Positions 44,562 through 51,690 of a stretch of 64,000 bases of DNA are shown here, in pieces. Every line of letters begins with the position of its first letter. Within the stretch, counting starts at the first letter, position 1. Under the pieces are notes generated by a model that was not told where the DNA came from, searched no databases, and was given only the letters and a program-made list of their open reading frames with translations. A program made the translations under genes and the position numbers. The stretch comes from DATGSL01 sp964645585 (lineage in GTDB: Bacteria; Verrucomicrobiota; Verrucomicrobiia; Opitutales; T3Sed10-336): positions 1 to 64,000 of the forward strand of contig CAZYAN010000021.1 in assembly GCA_964645585.1 (NCBI GenBank), written 5' to 3'.

Positions 44562-45368
44562 TCAGGAGTGAAATCGGTTGCGGAAACAGCGGCCCCCGGC
44601 AAGTGCCAATCCCGCGAGTGCCATGGCGGCGGCACTGGCTGCCGGTTCAGGGATCGGCTGGACAGGGGCATTCCAGAGGGCGATGTTGTCGATCTCGACG
44701 GTGCCGTTTTGTACGGAATAGAGGCGAAATCCATCGGCCGCGAGGAGATTCGTCACGGCGGCCTGATCCAGTATGAGGCTGCCGTTGAGGTAGAAGTCCA
44801 TCGTCCCGGCCGCGAGCGTCCGATCCCCGTAGGCGGTCGGGTCCGCGCTGCCGTTGGCGATTATGTGAAAATGATAATTTGCGCCCGATTCGAGCTGACC
44901 GCCGTCGACATCGATCCAGTCGTCGCCAGATCGGAACTGCGTGATGCCGGCGTTGAGCTGAAACCAGAAGAGCCCCTCGCCTGAATTGAAGGCCGAGTTG
45001 GAACTGAAGGAGCTTCCGCTGCCCGCGCCGAATACGATTCTCCCCTCGCTGTTCAGCAACCGAAGATCGAAGGCCATGGAATAAATCTCCGCCGCGGGAA
45101 GCGTATTCACAATTCCGATACCATTGAGCGAGCTGCTCGATGGACCGGTGATGACGGCGGACGCACCGCCGAAACTGGATGGAAGGCTTGATTCAATACT
45201 TCCTCCGCCGCTTCCGACCCGAACATAGGTCAGCGCCGTATTTTCCGTGGTGATCTCGACGCCGCCGCCGAGCTGATCAAAGTCTTCCGAGAAGACTTGG
45301 GCATGAGCCGCGGACGCCGCGAGACATGCGAAGACAAGAATACAGGATAGGGTATGTTGGGTAACCAT
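44562..45368 (-). CDS. PEP-CTERM sorting domain protein
   Basis: 268 aa. A signal peptide is followed by a beta-rich domain of the laminin-G or lectin type (GEGLFWFQLNAGITQFRSGDDW) and a classical C-terminal sorting tag: PEPAASAAAMALAGLALAG, then a basic end RCFRNRFHS. PEP-CTERM proteins are processed by an exosortase and displayed on the surface or in extracellular matrix. The true start is the ATG at 45368, because the longer frame begins with GTG at 45377. No exosortase gene is in the window. The gene is transcribed in the same direction as its neighbours. Confidence 0.88.
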   Translation of the reverse strand: MVTQHTLSCILVFACLAASAAHAQVFSEDFDQLGGGVEITTENTALTYVRVGSGGGSIESSLPSSFGGASAVITGPSSSSLNGIGIVNTLPAAEIYSMAFDLRLLNSEGRIVFGAGSGSSFSSNSAFNSGEGLFWFQLNAGITQFRSGDDWIDVDGGQLESGANYHFHIIANGSADPTAYGDRTLAAGTMDFYLNGSLILDQAAVTNLLAADGFRLYSVQNGTVEIDNIALWNAPVQPIPEPAASAAAMALAGLALAGGRCFRNRFHS

Positions 45369-45462
45369 AGTCAGCACGGAAGCAAGGTCGGCCGGATGCT
45401 GTCAATAGAAAAATATGGCTTATTTTTTTGCCATGACGAGTGAAAAAACCGGCCGGATACAA

Positions 45463-45491
45463 GGCAGGCGGAATAGAAATTTCCGCCTGCC
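45463..45491 (-). terminator. Terminator hairpin downstream of ilvB
   Basis: Eleven-base perfect arms GGCAGGCGGAA / TTCCGCCTGCC with a 7-base loop, just after the ilvB stop (reading minus). The T run (45443-45448) is about 14 bases further on, so termination may be partial. Confidence 0.65.
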
Positions 45492-45529
45492 CGGCATCTT
45501 GTGAATGTATTCAAAAGTTTATTACGATA

Positions 45530-47227
45530 TCACGCCAAAGCCGGTTCCATTTCCGGTTCCGTCGTGATCATGTCCTTGTTGGCGGCCCCGGGCGGGACCA
45601 TCGGGAAGACCTTTTCGGCGAGTTCCGACGGAACGTGGATCAACCGCGGGCCCGGTTCGCTGAGCGCGGCTTCGAGCCGGTCGGCCGCTCCGTCCTCCGC
45701 CATCGAGAATCCCGGAATGCCGAAGCTCGCCGCCAGTGCGAGGAAGTCGATTTGACGCGGGAAGCGAACGGCGAACCGGCGCCGGCCGTAGAAGAGATCC
45801 TGCTGCTGGTTGACCAGGCCGTAGCCGCGATTGTCGAACAGGATGATTGTAACATTCAGTCTCTCCTCTTCGAGTGTCGCGAGTTCCTGGATGTTCAACA
45901 GGAAGCTTCCGTCGCCGCTGAAACAGATGACCGGCTGATCGGGCGCGGCCAGTGCGGCGCCGATGGCTGCCGGCAGGCCGAAGCCCATCGTGCCGAGTCC
46001 GCCGGAGGTGAGCCACTGCCGCGGCGACTGAAACGGGTACGCCTGCGCGACACGCATTTGGTGCTGCCCGACATCCGTGGTGATGATCGCGTTTTTGCCG
46101 ATTTGATGGCCGCAGTAGCGGATGATTCCATACGGGCGCCTCGGATCGTCCGCGCCGTCAAGAATCAGTGGATACGCTTCCTTCAAGTCGGCGATCTGCT
46201 GCTTCCATGCTGGACGGCGCGCTGGACGGACGCGCGCTTCCCAGGCGGAGAGAATTGTGGCCGCATCCGCCGAGATGCCGATGGACGCGGTCCGGATCTT
46301 TCCGATTTCGCTCGCGTCAATATCGACATGAATGACTTTCGCCCGAGGGCAAAACTCAGCGACTTTGCCAGTGGCCCGATCGTCGAAGCGCGCGCCGACC
46401 GCGATCAGCAGGTCGCACGCGTCGAGAGCCTTGTTTGTGTAGCGGGCGGCATGCATCCCGAGCATCCCGAGGTTCAGCGGATGGTCCCACGGCATGGCTC
46501 CGAGGCCCATCAACGTTGTGGTGACCGGAATATCCGCTTTCTCCGCGAGGCGGCGCAGCGATGCTTCCGCCTGACCGGAGATGACTCCGCCGCCCGCGTA
46601 GAGGATCGGGCGTTCCGCGGCATCGATCATGGCGATCGCGCGCGCGAGAATCTCCTCCGACGCTGCCGGGGCCGCTGGTTCTTCGCGTTTTCCCGGTTCG
46701 GGCCATTCAGGCAAGTCGATGCGGGCGTTTTGGATGTCCTTGGGAATGTCGATGAGAACCGGACCCGGACGTCCCGACGCCGCGATCCGGAACGCTTCCG
46801 GGATGACGCGCGGCAGTTCGGAGACATCGCGAATCAAGTAATTGTGTTTCGTGATCGGGACACTCAGCCCGTAGGCATCGACCTCCTGGAACGCGTCGGT
46901 GCCGATCAGATCCGTCGGAACCTGGCCCGTGATGCAGACGAGCGGAATGCTGTCGAGCCGCGCGTCGGCGATCGCCGTCAGGAGATTGGTGACCCCTGGA
47001 CCGGATGTCGCGAAGCAGACGCCCGGCTGCCCGGATGTCCGCGAAATTCCCTGGGCAATAAATCCGGCACCCTGTTCGTGACGGGCGAGAACATGACGAA
47101 TGACTTGGCTCTTGGCCAAGGCGTCATAAATCGGAAGGTTCGCGCCGCCCGGCATGCCGGTGACAATGCGGACGCCCTGGCGTTCGAGAAGACGGATGAT
47201 GAGCTCCGCGCCTGTATAGTTTTCCAT
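45530..47227 (-). CDS. ilvB: Acetolactate synthase, large subunit
   Basis: 565 aa from the ATG at 47227. This ThDP- and FAD-dependent enzyme starts valine, leucine and isoleucine synthesis by joining two pyruvates, or pyruvate and 2-oxobutyrate. Catalytic E51 is in RHEQGAGF; GPGVTNLLTAIADARLDSIPLVCITGQV is the pyruvate-binding region (split here), and the ThDP motif GDGSFLLNIQELAT begins near residue 438. The small regulatory subunit gene ilvN is not adjacent. AGGAA stands 8 bases before the start. Expression is controlled by the leader-peptide attenuator immediately upstream. Confidence 0.96.
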   Translation of the reverse strand: MENYTGAELIIRLLERQGVRIVTGMPGGANLPIYDALAKSQVIRHVLARHEQGAGFIAQGISRTSGQPGVCFATSGPGVTNLLTAIADARLDSIPLVCITGQVPTDLIGTDAFQEVDAYGLSVPITKHNYLIRDVSELPRVIPEAFRIAASGRPGPVLIDIPKDIQNARIDLPEWPEPGKREEPAAPAASEEILARAIAMIDAAERPILYAGGGVISGQAEASLRRLAEKADIPVTTTLMGLGAMPWDHPLNLGMLGMHAARYTNKALDACDLLIAVGARFDDRATGKVAEFCPRAKVIHVDIDASEIGKIRTASIGISADAATILSAWEARVRPARRPAWKQQIADLKEAYPLILDGADDPRRPYGIIRYCGHQIGKNAIITTDVGQHQMRVAQAYPFQSPRQWLTSGGLGTMGFGLPAAIGAALAAPDQPVICFSGDGSFLLNIQELATLEEERLNVTIILFDNRGYGLVNQQQDLFYGRRRFAVRFPRQIDFLALAASFGIPGFSMAEDGAADRLEAALSEPGPRLIHVPSELAEKVFPMVPPGAANKDMITTEPEMEPALA

Positions 47228-47282
47228 GATTCCAGTTCCTGTTCTTATTCTTTCTTCGATGGCGCCGGCGGGAAGCGGAAGG

Positions 47283-47321
47283 GAAAACAAAAAACCCTGC
47301 CGCGTTGCGTCGGCAGGGTTT
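47283..47321 (-). terminator. Attenuator terminator in the ilvB leader
   Basis: Eleven-base stem AAACCCTGCCG / CGGCAGGGTTT with an 8-base loop (47303-47310), followed on the minus strand by a T-rich run. It lies between the leader peptide and the ilvB start and would stop transcription before ilvB. Confidence 0.93.
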
Positions 47322-47357
47322 AAGCGAAAATTCGTTGTGGTTAACGACCCATTACCG
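47311..47357 (-). promoter_or_regulatory. Antiterminator region of the ilvB leader
   Basis: CGGTAATGGGT (47357-47347, minus), which includes the last sense codon and stop of the leader peptide, can pair with ACCCTGCCG (47319-47311), the left arm of the terminator, through nine base pairs with a 2-base bulge. The two states are mutually exclusive. A ribosome stalled upstream at valine codons would leave it free to pair. Confidence 0.75.
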
Positions 47358-47414
47358 AGCAGCGCCTCCGAGAGAGAGGACTACGACTACTACGACAACA
47401 GCCGCCACAAGCAT
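47352..47414 (-). CDS. Branched-chain amino acid leader peptide of ilvB
   Basis: 20 codons. The peptide reads M-L-V-A-A, then seven valines in a row, then L-S-L-G-G-A-A-R and TAA. Eight valine and three leucine codons, in a peptide with no other purpose visible, mark it as an attenuation sensor for valine/leucine supply. The stop codon lies within the antiterminator strand, and the terminator begins about 30 bases later. It resembles in logic the enterobacterial ilvB (ivbL) leader, but I do not claim homology. No perfect ribosome-binding site is seen; a GAG stands 8 bases before the ATG. Confidence 0.9.
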   Translation of the reverse strand: MLVAAVVVVVVVLSLGGAAR

Positions 47415-47541
47415 TTCGATGCTCAGGGAATTAGCGGACCGGTTGTCTCGGTGATGGATCATTTTGCTTCTTGTAAAACAACCTTCGTAACCCGGCGCGG
47501 CCTTCCCGTCAAGTCCGCCGATTGCAAAATCAGAATAAATT

Positions 47542-48741
47542 TCAGCGACTCGGCCGCGCTCGTTGCCGAAGGAGCAAAACGCAGCCGAGCGAGGCGGTGC
47601 CGCTGACAAGAAGTGCCTGGTCGACACCGATCAATCCGGCGATGAAACCGAACAGAAGAAAACCCGCCGGCGCCGCGCCCATGAACGACATCGTAAAGAA
47701 GCTCATCACCCGGCCGCGCCGCGCGTCATCGACCGTCAGTTGCAAATGCGTGTTGATCGAGGCGGTCCAAAGCAGCAGAGCCGCACCCAGCAGCCCGAGG
47801 AGCAGGGCGGCGAGCCAGAACCAGCGGGCGAGCGAGAACGCGATCAGCAGGCCGCTGGAAATGACGCCGGTGACGAAGATCAGTTTTTCGAAACCTCCTT
47901 TGCTCGTGCGGGCCGCTAAAAAGAGCCCTCCGAAAACCGCGCCGACAGCGGGCGAGGCCGACAGGTAGCCGAAGACGGAGGCGTCGCCGTTCAGGACTTC
48001 ACTGGCAAACATCGGGAGCAACGCGCTGTACGGAAATATAAACAGCCCGGCGATTGTCAGCATCAGGATGCCGCCGCGAATCGGAGGCGAGTTCCACGTG
48101 TAGCAGAATCCCTCGCGCAGATCGCGAAACAGGTTGATCCGTCCGTCGACGATCGGACGCGTGCCGCGAATCATGGCAAAAGTGAAAGCGCCGACCGCGC
48201 ACGCGGCCGCGTTTGATCCGAAACAGAGCGTGGCATAACCGCTGGCGAGAAGGAGACCCGCGGTCGAAGGGCCGATCAGGCGGGCGAGGTTGAACGTGAT
48301 TGAGTGCAGGGCGACGGCGTTCGTCAACGCCTCGCGGTCGACCAGCGTCGCGACAATGCTTTGACGCACCGTAATGTCGAATCCGTGCGCCATCCCGATC
48401 CCGAACGACAGCGCGAACAAGTGCCAGACCTCCGCTGCTTCGCGCCAAATCAGAAACGCGAGCACACCGGATTGCAGCGCGATCAGGGATTGGGTGACGA
48501 TCAGGATCCGGCGGCGGTCAAAAATGTCGGCGAGACTCCCGGCGATCGGAACAAAGACGAATCCCGGCAAAAGGAGAATCGCCCCGATCGCGCCGAGGAG
48601 GAAAGCCGAACCGGTCATTTCATACACGATCCATCCCAGGGCGACCTGCTGGAGCCAATGGCCGGTCATGCTGAACACCTGACCGGCGAAGAACCAGCGG
48701 AAGTTGGGGAAACGAAGAGCCTGAAACAATCCGCGTCTCAT
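47542..48741 (-). CDS. Major facilitator superfamily transporter
   Basis: 399 aa with about 12 membrane helices. It begins FQALRFPNFRWFFAGQVFSMTGHWLQQVALGWIVYEMTGS, the pattern of the EntS-like exporter group. The loop 2-3 motif GSLADIFDRRRILI is the MFS-A motif, and a second loop follows with RKG-like residues (TSKGGFEKL). It is likely a proton-coupled exporter of small molecules, substrate unknown. It is transcribed towards ilvB on the same strand, but the leader and terminator lie between them. Confidence 0.9.
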   Translation of the reverse strand: MRRGLFQALRFPNFRWFFAGQVFSMTGHWLQQVALGWIVYEMTGSAFLLGAIGAILLLPGFVFVPIAGSLADIFDRRRILIVTQSLIALQSGVLAFLIWREAAEVWHLFALSFGIGMAHGFDITVRQSIVATLVDREALTNAVALHSITFNLARLIGPSTAGLLLASGYATLCFGSNAAACAVGAFTFAMIRGTRPIVDGRINLFRDLREGFCYTWNSPPIRGGILMLTIAGLFIFPYSALLPMFASEVLNGDASVFGYLSASPAVGAVFGGLFLAARTSKGGFEKLIFVTGVISSGLLIAFSLARWFWLAALLLGLLGAALLLWTASINTHLQLTVDDARRGRVMSFFTMSFMGAAPAGFLLFGFIAGLIGVDQALLVSGTASLGCVLLLRQRARPSR

Positions 48742-48807
48742 CCAGTGCCGGCAATCGTAGCGGATGCCGGTGATGAATGCGATCGGGAAGAAGGATGGCG
48801 TCGAACG

Positions 48808-48866
48808 GCGGTACGAGCGAGCGCTTCTTCAGCGTCTAAAGAAAAAGGGGCTGAATCCCCGGCTCG
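48808..48866 (-). repeat. Dispersed intergenic repeat, family B, minus copy
   Basis: Read on the minus strand it contains GGGGATTCAGCCCCTTTTTC and then CGCTGAAG/GCGC arms. It aligns with the plus-strand copy at 58312-58365. It lies between the MFS gene and the coiled-coil gene. Confidence 0.65.
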
Positions 48867-48885
48867 CACCTCGCTGCCGCTCCCG

Positions 48886-49566
48886 TTACGGAGCAAGGGA
48901 TCCCTCCCGCAGCTCGTGGATCTGAAGGAGGCGGCGCATATAATCGTGCGGCGCTGATGCCGGACTGCCCAGGCGCCGGATCCGCTCCTCCACGACCTCC
49001 AGCTCGGCCTGCTGCGCTTCGTAAAGCCGCTGCTGCTCGAGGGCGTGCGCGAGGCGCATCCGCCGCTCTTCCGCTTCGCGTTCCGCCTGCGTCCGGGCGG
49101 CTGTCTCGGCCTCGAGCGCGGCAAGCGCTTCTTGGAGCCGCGCCTCAAGTTCGGACTGCTGCCGGGCATGAAGGGCGGCGAGACGTTCCTTTTGCGCTTG
49201 GAGTTCCGCCTCGAGTTCCGCTTTGCGGCGGGCGATTTCCTCCTGACGCTGGCGCGCCTCTTCGGCGGTTCGTTCCGCCGCTTCCCGGGCGCGGCGCTCC
49301 GCTTCGAGTCGCGCCTGTTCCTCGGCAAGCTGACGGCGGGCTTCCTCCTCTTCGCGCGCGGCCCGCTCCTGGGCGAGCTGGAGGGCTTCCGCCTCGCGCT
49401 GCTGGGCGAGCAAGGCTTCCCGCTTTTCCCTTTCGATGCGTTCAAGCTCGGCCGCGTGCGCGGCGGCTGCTTCAGCTTGCTGCTTTTCCTCGATGTTCCG
49501 GTAGCCGAAAAAGGCGACCGCTCCAAAGATCAACAGGATGACGGCTGTGAGAATCGCTGGCTTCAT
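48886..49566 (-). CDS. Membrane-anchored coiled-coil protein
   Basis: 226 aa. One N-terminal helix (about 4-22) is followed by a heptad-rich coiled coil running from residue 27 to about 200, made almost entirely of Glu, Ala, Arg, Gln and Leu. The C-terminal 25 residues (HDYMRRLLQIHELREGS) are less regular. The overall shape is like the linker part of TolA or of tape-like periplasmic proteins. The function is unknown. The high codon bias keeps other frames open as shadows. It is divergent from ndk. Confidence 0.75.
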   Translation of the reverse strand: MKPAILTAVILLIFGAVAFFGYRNIEEKQQAEAAAAHAAELERIEREKREALLAQQREAEALQLAQERAAREEEEARRQLAEEQARLEAERRAREAAERTAEEARQRQEEIARRKAELEAELQAQKERLAALHARQQSELEARLQEALAALEAETAARTQAEREAEERRMRLAHALEQQRLYEAQQAELEVVEERIRRLGSPASAPHDYMRRLLQIHELREGSLAP

Positions 49567-49761
49567 CTGGCTATTGCTTACAGGTTGTTCTTGGCGGTTG
49601 CTGACAGGCCATTGCCCGCCTAGCTTCCCGATTGTGACTCCTGGGTTTGTTTATCGTTTCAAACGAGGGAAACTCAACAACCAAGTTCGGCAGAGGCGTT
49701 CGCGACGCGAATGGGTAAATTGGGCTTTTCAAGTGCGCGGCGGCTCCTGTATCAAGAGACA

Positions 49762-50181
49762 ATGGCAAAAACGCTGATTATTCTGAAGCCGGATTGCATG
49801 GCAAAAAAGTTGGCCGGAGAAGTCATTCGGCGCTTTGAAAGCGAAAATTTCTCTATCCGCGCCTGCAAGATGACCCGCCTCGAGGCGGACTTGCTCAAGG
49901 AGCATTACGCGCATGTCGCGGACAAGCCGTTTTTTCCGGAGATTGAGGCGTTTATGAGTTCCGCGCCGGTGATCGTGATGGTTCTCGAAGGCGATAACGT
50001 CATTGAACGCGTCCGCGATCTTCTCGGTCCCACCGATTCGACCGCCGCGCCGGCCGGCACGATTCGAGGCGACATGGGGACTGATATGATGCGCAATATC
50101 GCCCACGCTTCGGACAGTCCTGAAAGTGCCGAGGCCGAGATTCGCCGCTTTTTCTCGCCTGAGGAAATTTACAGCGACTGA
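49762..50181 (+). CDS. ndk: Nucleoside diphosphate kinase
   Basis: 139 aa, normal length. It balances nucleoside triphosphates by transferring the gamma-phosphate through a phosphohistidine. Motifs are TLIILKPDCMAK, the active histidine H115 in RNIAHASDS, and RGDMG before it. The ATG at 49762 starts at the expected position; the frame continues upstream to 49711 but adds no homology. It is a single gene; 195 bases separate it from the divergent coiled-coil gene. Confidence 0.96.
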   Translation: MAKTLIILKPDCMAKKLAGEVIRRFESENFSIRACKMTRLEADLLKEHYAHVADKPFFPEIEAFMSSAPVIVMVLEGDNVIERVRDLLGPTDSTAAPAGTIRGDMGTDMMRNIAHASDSPESAEAEIRRFFSPEEIYSD

Positions 50182-50464
50182 CTCGGGGAGCGGCGCCTTC
50201 ACCGCCGGGATGCTGTTTCCGCGGGGTGTTTCGCGGTGTTTCCCGGGCTTTTCTTTTTTATCGTTGATCGATCCATTGTCATTCGCCCATTGGGGCGGAA
50301 ACCGGGATATCGCGTTACTCATAAGAAAAGAGTGGCAGCGGCTTCCAGTCGCTGGTTCGCATAATAGAGCGGCAAGACGCCGCATCCACGCTTCGGATTC
50401 AGGTTTATCGCAGTCTCATTCCGCTCCAGGCATCGCGTGAAGAAGTCTTGAATTCCGGCGGTGC
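50182..50464. other. Gene-free region between ndk and the efflux operon
   Basis: No ORF with coding character and no tRNA was seen. It holds family A repeat copy 2 (50326-50403) and a GC-rich, weakly paired stretch just after ndk (50195-50250) ending in a short T-rich run that might terminate ndk. Confidence 0.5.
50326..50403 (+). repeat. Dispersed intergenic repeat, family A, copy 2
   Basis: Contains GTGGCAGCGGCTTCCAGTCG, GCTGGTTCGCATAATAGAGC and GCGGCAAGACGCCGC arms. It aligns with 35511-35592 over about 80 bases including the shared GG(A/G)(T/C)TCAGG end. Confidence 0.75.
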
Positions 50465-50491
50465 TTGACAACGGTGAATGAACGTTCATTC
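50465..50491 (+). promoter_or_regulatory. Efflux operon promoter with TetR-type operator
   Basis: A consensus -35 TTGACA (50465-50470) is followed by the perfect 16-bp palindrome GAATGAACGTTCATTC (50476-50491). The palindrome fills the spacer, so a bound repressor would block RNA polymerase. The -10 box is poor. The operon's last gene encodes a TetR-family protein, the likely repressor. The alternative start codon at 50478 lies inside the palindrome, which supports ATG 50505 as the true start. Confidence 0.75.
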
Positions 50492-50504
50492 CTCTTCCTT
50501 TTGC

Positions 50505-51674
50505 ATGAAACGAATTTCTTGTTTTTCCATCGGCTTTTCGGCGGCGCTTTCCGGGTTGCTGCTGACCGGCTGCGGCAGGCAGGCGTCGGACGGAGCCGGA
50601 GAACCTGCGCAGCCGCCGGCCGTGACGGTCGCCGTCCTTCAAGCCGAAACGGTGACGTTGACGCGTGAATTGCCCGGCCGGACGAATCCGTACGTCGTTG
50701 CCGAGGTCCGGCCGCAGGTGACAGGCATCATCGAGGAACGCCTGTTCGTCGAAGGCGGCCTGGTCGAAGCCGGCGAAGCTCTCTATCAGCTCGATGACGC
50801 CACGTATCAGGCGGACGTCGCGAGCGCTGAGGCCGCGCTGGCCCGCGCGCGTTCATCGCTGGAACTGGCGCGGATCAACGCCGAGCGGGTGACGGGACTT
50901 TTCGAAGCCAACGCGACGAGTCAGCAGGAGCGTGACGATGCCGTCGCGCAACTCCGCCAGGCGGAAGCCGACGTGGCATTTGCTGAAGCCTCTCTCGCAA
51001 GCGCGCGGGTGCTGCTGAATTACAGCTTGATCACCTCGCCGATCACCGGCCGCATCGGGCGGTCGGCTTTCACCCAGGGAGCGCTGGTCACCGCCAACCA
51101 GCCCGCGCCGCTCGCGGTCGTGCAGCAGCTCGACCCGATTTACGTTGATCTGACCTGGTCCGCGCGCGAGTGGCTGGAGATGCGGCGAGAAATGGCCGCC
51201 GGGAATTTGGAAGAAACCGGCGAGCTTCCGGTCAAGCTGCTGCTGGAAGACGGTTCAGAATACGGGCATGCCGGAACGGTCGCGTTTTCGGAGGTTTCCG
51301 TCGATGCGACGACGGGCCAATTCGGCGTTCGGGTTGTCGCCCCGAACCCCGACCATCTTCTGTTGCCCGGCATGTACGTCCGGGCGGTACTCAGCACCGG
51401 TGTTCGGCCGAAAGCGATCCTCGCGCCGCAGCAGGGAATAATCCGGCAACCGTCGGGTGCCACAGTGGCGATGGTTGTGGGGAAGGACGGCATCGTTGAG
51501 CAGCGGCCCGTTGTCGTTCGCCGGACGATCGGACACCGATGGCTTGTCGAGGAAGGTCTTGCGCCGGGTGATCGGATCGTGATCGAAGGACTGCAATATA
51601 TCGAACCGGGCGTCGAGGTGCGTGTGACGGAGACCCGGGAGGCGGCAGGCCAACAGGATTCGGACCGCGAATAG
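50505..51674 (+). CDS. RND efflux periplasmic adaptor lipoprotein (MexA/AcrA type)
   Basis: 389 aa. The signal peptide has a lipobox LLTGC with C23. It is a membrane-fusion protein with a lipoyl-like half (EVRPQVTGIIEERLFVEGG), a helical hairpin (about 95-160), the second lipoyl half (LITSPITGRIGRSAFTQGALV), a beta-barrel domain and a membrane-proximal domain ending near ERPVVVRRTIG-like sequence (RPVVVRRTIGHRWLVEEGL). It bridges the inner-membrane pump and the outer-membrane channel. The pump gene follows after 16 bases. Start choice is explained by the operator. Confidence 0.94.
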   Translation: MKRISCFSIGFSAALSGLLLTGCGRQASDGAGEPAQPPAVTVAVLQAETVTLTRELPGRTNPYVVAEVRPQVTGIIEERLFVEGGLVEAGEALYQLDDATYQADVASAEAALARARSSLELARINAERVTGLFEANATSQQERDDAVAQLRQAEADVAFAEASLASARVLLNYSLITSPITGRIGRSAFTQGALVTANQPAPLAVVQQLDPIYVDLTWSAREWLEMRREMAAGNLEETGELPVKLLLEDGSEYGHAGTVAFSEVSVDATTGQFGVRVVAPNPDHLLLPGMYVRAVLSTGVRPKAILAPQQGIIRQPSGATVAMVVGKDGIVEQRPVVVRRTIGHRWLVEEGLAPGDRIVIEGLQYIEPGVEVRVTETREAAGQQDSDRE

Positions 51675-51690
51675 AGGGGCGTTTTTTTCG

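Noticed and set aside
45440..47323. 627-codon open frame antisense to ilvB
   Set aside because: Full overlap with the clearly coding ilvB and low-complexity Arg/Asp-rich translation.
48738..49526. 262-codon Ser/Arg/Lys/Pro-rich frame overlapping the coiled-coil gene
   Set aside because: It is the shifted reading of the Glu/Ala/Arg heptad codons; no start signal or homology.
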